This document shows, piece after piece, positions 5,962 through 6,834 of a stretch of DNA of 6,834 nt (the first letter of the stretch is position 1; every line of letters starts with the position of its first letter). A model generated the notes under the pieces. It was not told the origin of the DNA and ran no database searches. It saw nothing but the letters and a program-made list of their open reading frames with translations. The stretch lies in assembly GCA_948759685.1 (NCBI GenBank), contig CAQBGY010000173.1, forward strand, positions 1-6,834, written 5' to 3'. The position numbers and the translations under genes are program-made. The DNA comes from an uncultured Eubacterium sp. GTDB lineage: Bacteria; Bacillota_A; Clostridia; Lachnospirales; Lachnospiraceae.

Positions 5962-5977
5962 CACTAAATGATACAAT
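5949..5977 (+). promoter_or_regulatory. Sigma-70-type promoter of the divergent AraC regulator
   Basis: TAGACA (5949-5954, five of six matches to TTGACA) and TACAAT (5972-5977, five of six to TATAAT) are separated by exactly 17 bases on the plus strand. Transcription would start near 5984, leaving a short leader with the Shine-Dalgarno at 5994-6000. This is the best promoter match in the window. Confidence 0.75.
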
Positions 5978-6007
5978 GATAAAAAGTACGAAAAGAGGTG
6001 CTGTCCT

Positions 6008-6834
6008 ATGTATTTGAACACCGGTTATTTGAACCACTCACGTATGGATTTCAAAGACAAAAGTCGTCCGCTGATTGTCGGTAGCTGTGGTACTTACCGT
6101 CTTTCCAGACATCCCAAACTTCCGACCTACCGTCCAAGGGGTCGTCTGGATTATCAGATTATATATATCACTGCTGGTTGTGGGCATTTTCATTTTGATA
6201 ATGTAAATAATGAAACGATTGTTCCAGCCGGCAACATTGTACTGTACAGACCGAAAGAACTCCAAAAATATGAATATTACGGAGAAGATAAGACAGAAGT
6301 ATACTGGATTCACTTCACAGGAAGCAATGTGAAAAATATCTTACGTCAATATGGGTTTCCGGATAAAGAACGTGTCTTTCAAGTGGGTACATCTAATGAA
6401 TATGAACAAATTTTCAAACGTATCATTATCGAGTTCCAATGCTGTCAAGACAATTATGAGGAAATGCTTGTCCTTTTGCTACGTCATCTTCTGATCAGTT
6501 TCCACCGGGAACTGACAAGAGAGCACATATTAAAAAATGAATATCTTGATCATGAGATGGATAATGCTGTTACCTTTTTCAGTGAAAACTACAATCAAAA
6601 TATCAATATTGATGATTATGCTGCCTCACGAGGCATGAGTGTCAGCTGGTTTATCCGAAATTTCAAAAAATATACCGGTTCTACACCAATGCAATTCATT
6701 GTGGGAATCCGTATCAACAATGCTCAGATGTTACTTGAAACAACAACTTATTCCATCAATGAGATTTCTAAGATTGTCGGATATGATAACCAGCTTTATT
6801 TCAGCCGGCTTTTTCACAAGCTGAAAGGATATTC
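6008..6834 (+). CDS. AraC-family regulator, MsmR/RafR-like; 3' end outside the window
   Basis: Open from ATG 6008 to the window edge with no stop: 275 full codons, probably 10-20 short of the end. Seen: an N-terminal AraC sugar-binding cupin domain at about residues 25-105 ('GRLDYQIIYITAGCGHFHF', then 'PAGNIVLYRPKELQKYEYYG' and 'VYWIHFTG'). The C-terminal DNA-binding domain starts near 185, with a first helix-turn-helix at about 199-222 ('INIDDYAASRGMSVSWFIRN') and a second from about 249 ('SINEISKIVGYDNQLYFSRL'). It is cut at 'KLKGY', just before the usual SPSxYR. AGAGGTG lies seven bases before the ATG and a good promoter lies upstream. Known: regulators with this layout sense sugars and activate adjacent glycoside operons. 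Inferred: it activates the divergent lacZ-symporter operon in response to lactose or a derivative. Autoregulation is possible because candidate sites overlap its own promoter. Confidence 0.94.
   Translation, partial: MYLNTGYLNHSRMDFKDKSRPLIVGSCGTYRLSRHPKLPTYRPRGRLDYQIIYITAGCGHFHFDNVNNETIVPAGNIVLYRPKELQKYEYYGEDKTEVYWIHFTGSNVKNILRQYGFPDKERVFQVGTSNEYEQIFKRIIIEFQCCQDNYEEMLVLLLRHLLISFHRELTREHILKNEYLDHEMDNAVTFFSENYNQNINIDDYAASRGMSVSWFIRNFKKYTGSTPMQFIVGIRINNAQMLLETTTYSINEISKIVGYDNQLYFSRLFHKLKGY

Larger units (their letters stand above)
5809..6007. promoter_or_regulatory. Divergent control region between lacZ and the AraC-type regulator
   Basis: This 199-base AT-rich region holds both promoters and several candidate operators. 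The plus-strand promoter is clear. For lacZ the options are weak: TAGACA (minus, 5933-5938) has only TAAGCT at 17 bases, and TTGCGA (minus, 5923-5928) has TATAGC at 16 bases. A poor lacZ promoter would fit activator dependence, which is inference. Operator-like elements are the palindrome at 5901-5912, the inverted TGTCTA/TAGACA pair at 5933-5954, and the CAAAATATG direct repeats at 5926 and 5953. Confidence 0.75.

Noticed and set aside
6038..6313. Minus-strand ORF of 91 codons
   Set aside because: Antisense to the cupin domain of the AraC gene at 6008-6834, which has a promoter, Shine-Dalgarno and clear domains.
6639..6824. Plus-strand ORF of 61 codons
   Set aside because: Out-of-frame shadow inside the helix-turn-helix region of the AraC gene at 6008-6834.

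Overview
The window looks like chromosomal DNA from a gut-type, AT-rich Gram-positive anaerobe. Lachnospiraceae (Blautia, Roseburia or Ruminococcus-like) is my best inference. It rests on the AT-rich intergenic regions, strong AGGAGG-type ribosome binding sites, and the combination of a GH2 beta-galactosidase, a GPH-family symporter and AraC-type regulators. No tRNA, rRNA, CRISPR array, insertion sequence or origin was seen.

Layout. An AraC-family regulator lies on the minus strand at 53-853; a good ribosome binding site places its start at 853, not at the upstream TTG at 970. The 351-base gap 854-1204 is not empty. It holds a candidate plus-strand mini-gene: a TATAAT box, a near-perfect Shine-Dalgarno, a 25-codon ORF at 963-1040, and a plus-oriented intrinsic terminator at 1081-1119. 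It also holds the minus-oriented terminator of the sugar operon at 1150-1192. A GPH/MFS sugar symporter (1205-2602) and a LacZ-type beta-galactosidase (2770-5808) form a minus-strand operon in the order lacZ then permease. They are separated by 167 bases that contain an inverted repeat. A 199-base divergent control region (5809-6007) separates lacZ from a second AraC-family regulator on the plus strand (6008 to the window end). That gene is cut by the window edge just short of its expected C-terminus.

How it works together (inference). The symporter imports lactose or another beta-galactoside, and cytoplasmic LacZ hydrolyses it. The divergent AraC/MsmR-like protein is the natural candidate for sensing the sugar and activating lacZ. 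This fits a clear promoter facing the regulator and only a weak one facing lacZ. The minus-strand AraC gene is separated from the operon by a strong terminator and may control something outside the window.

The enzyme, transporter and regulators are of familiar kinds. The least explained part is the 925-1119 mini-gene, together with the repeats inside and around it.
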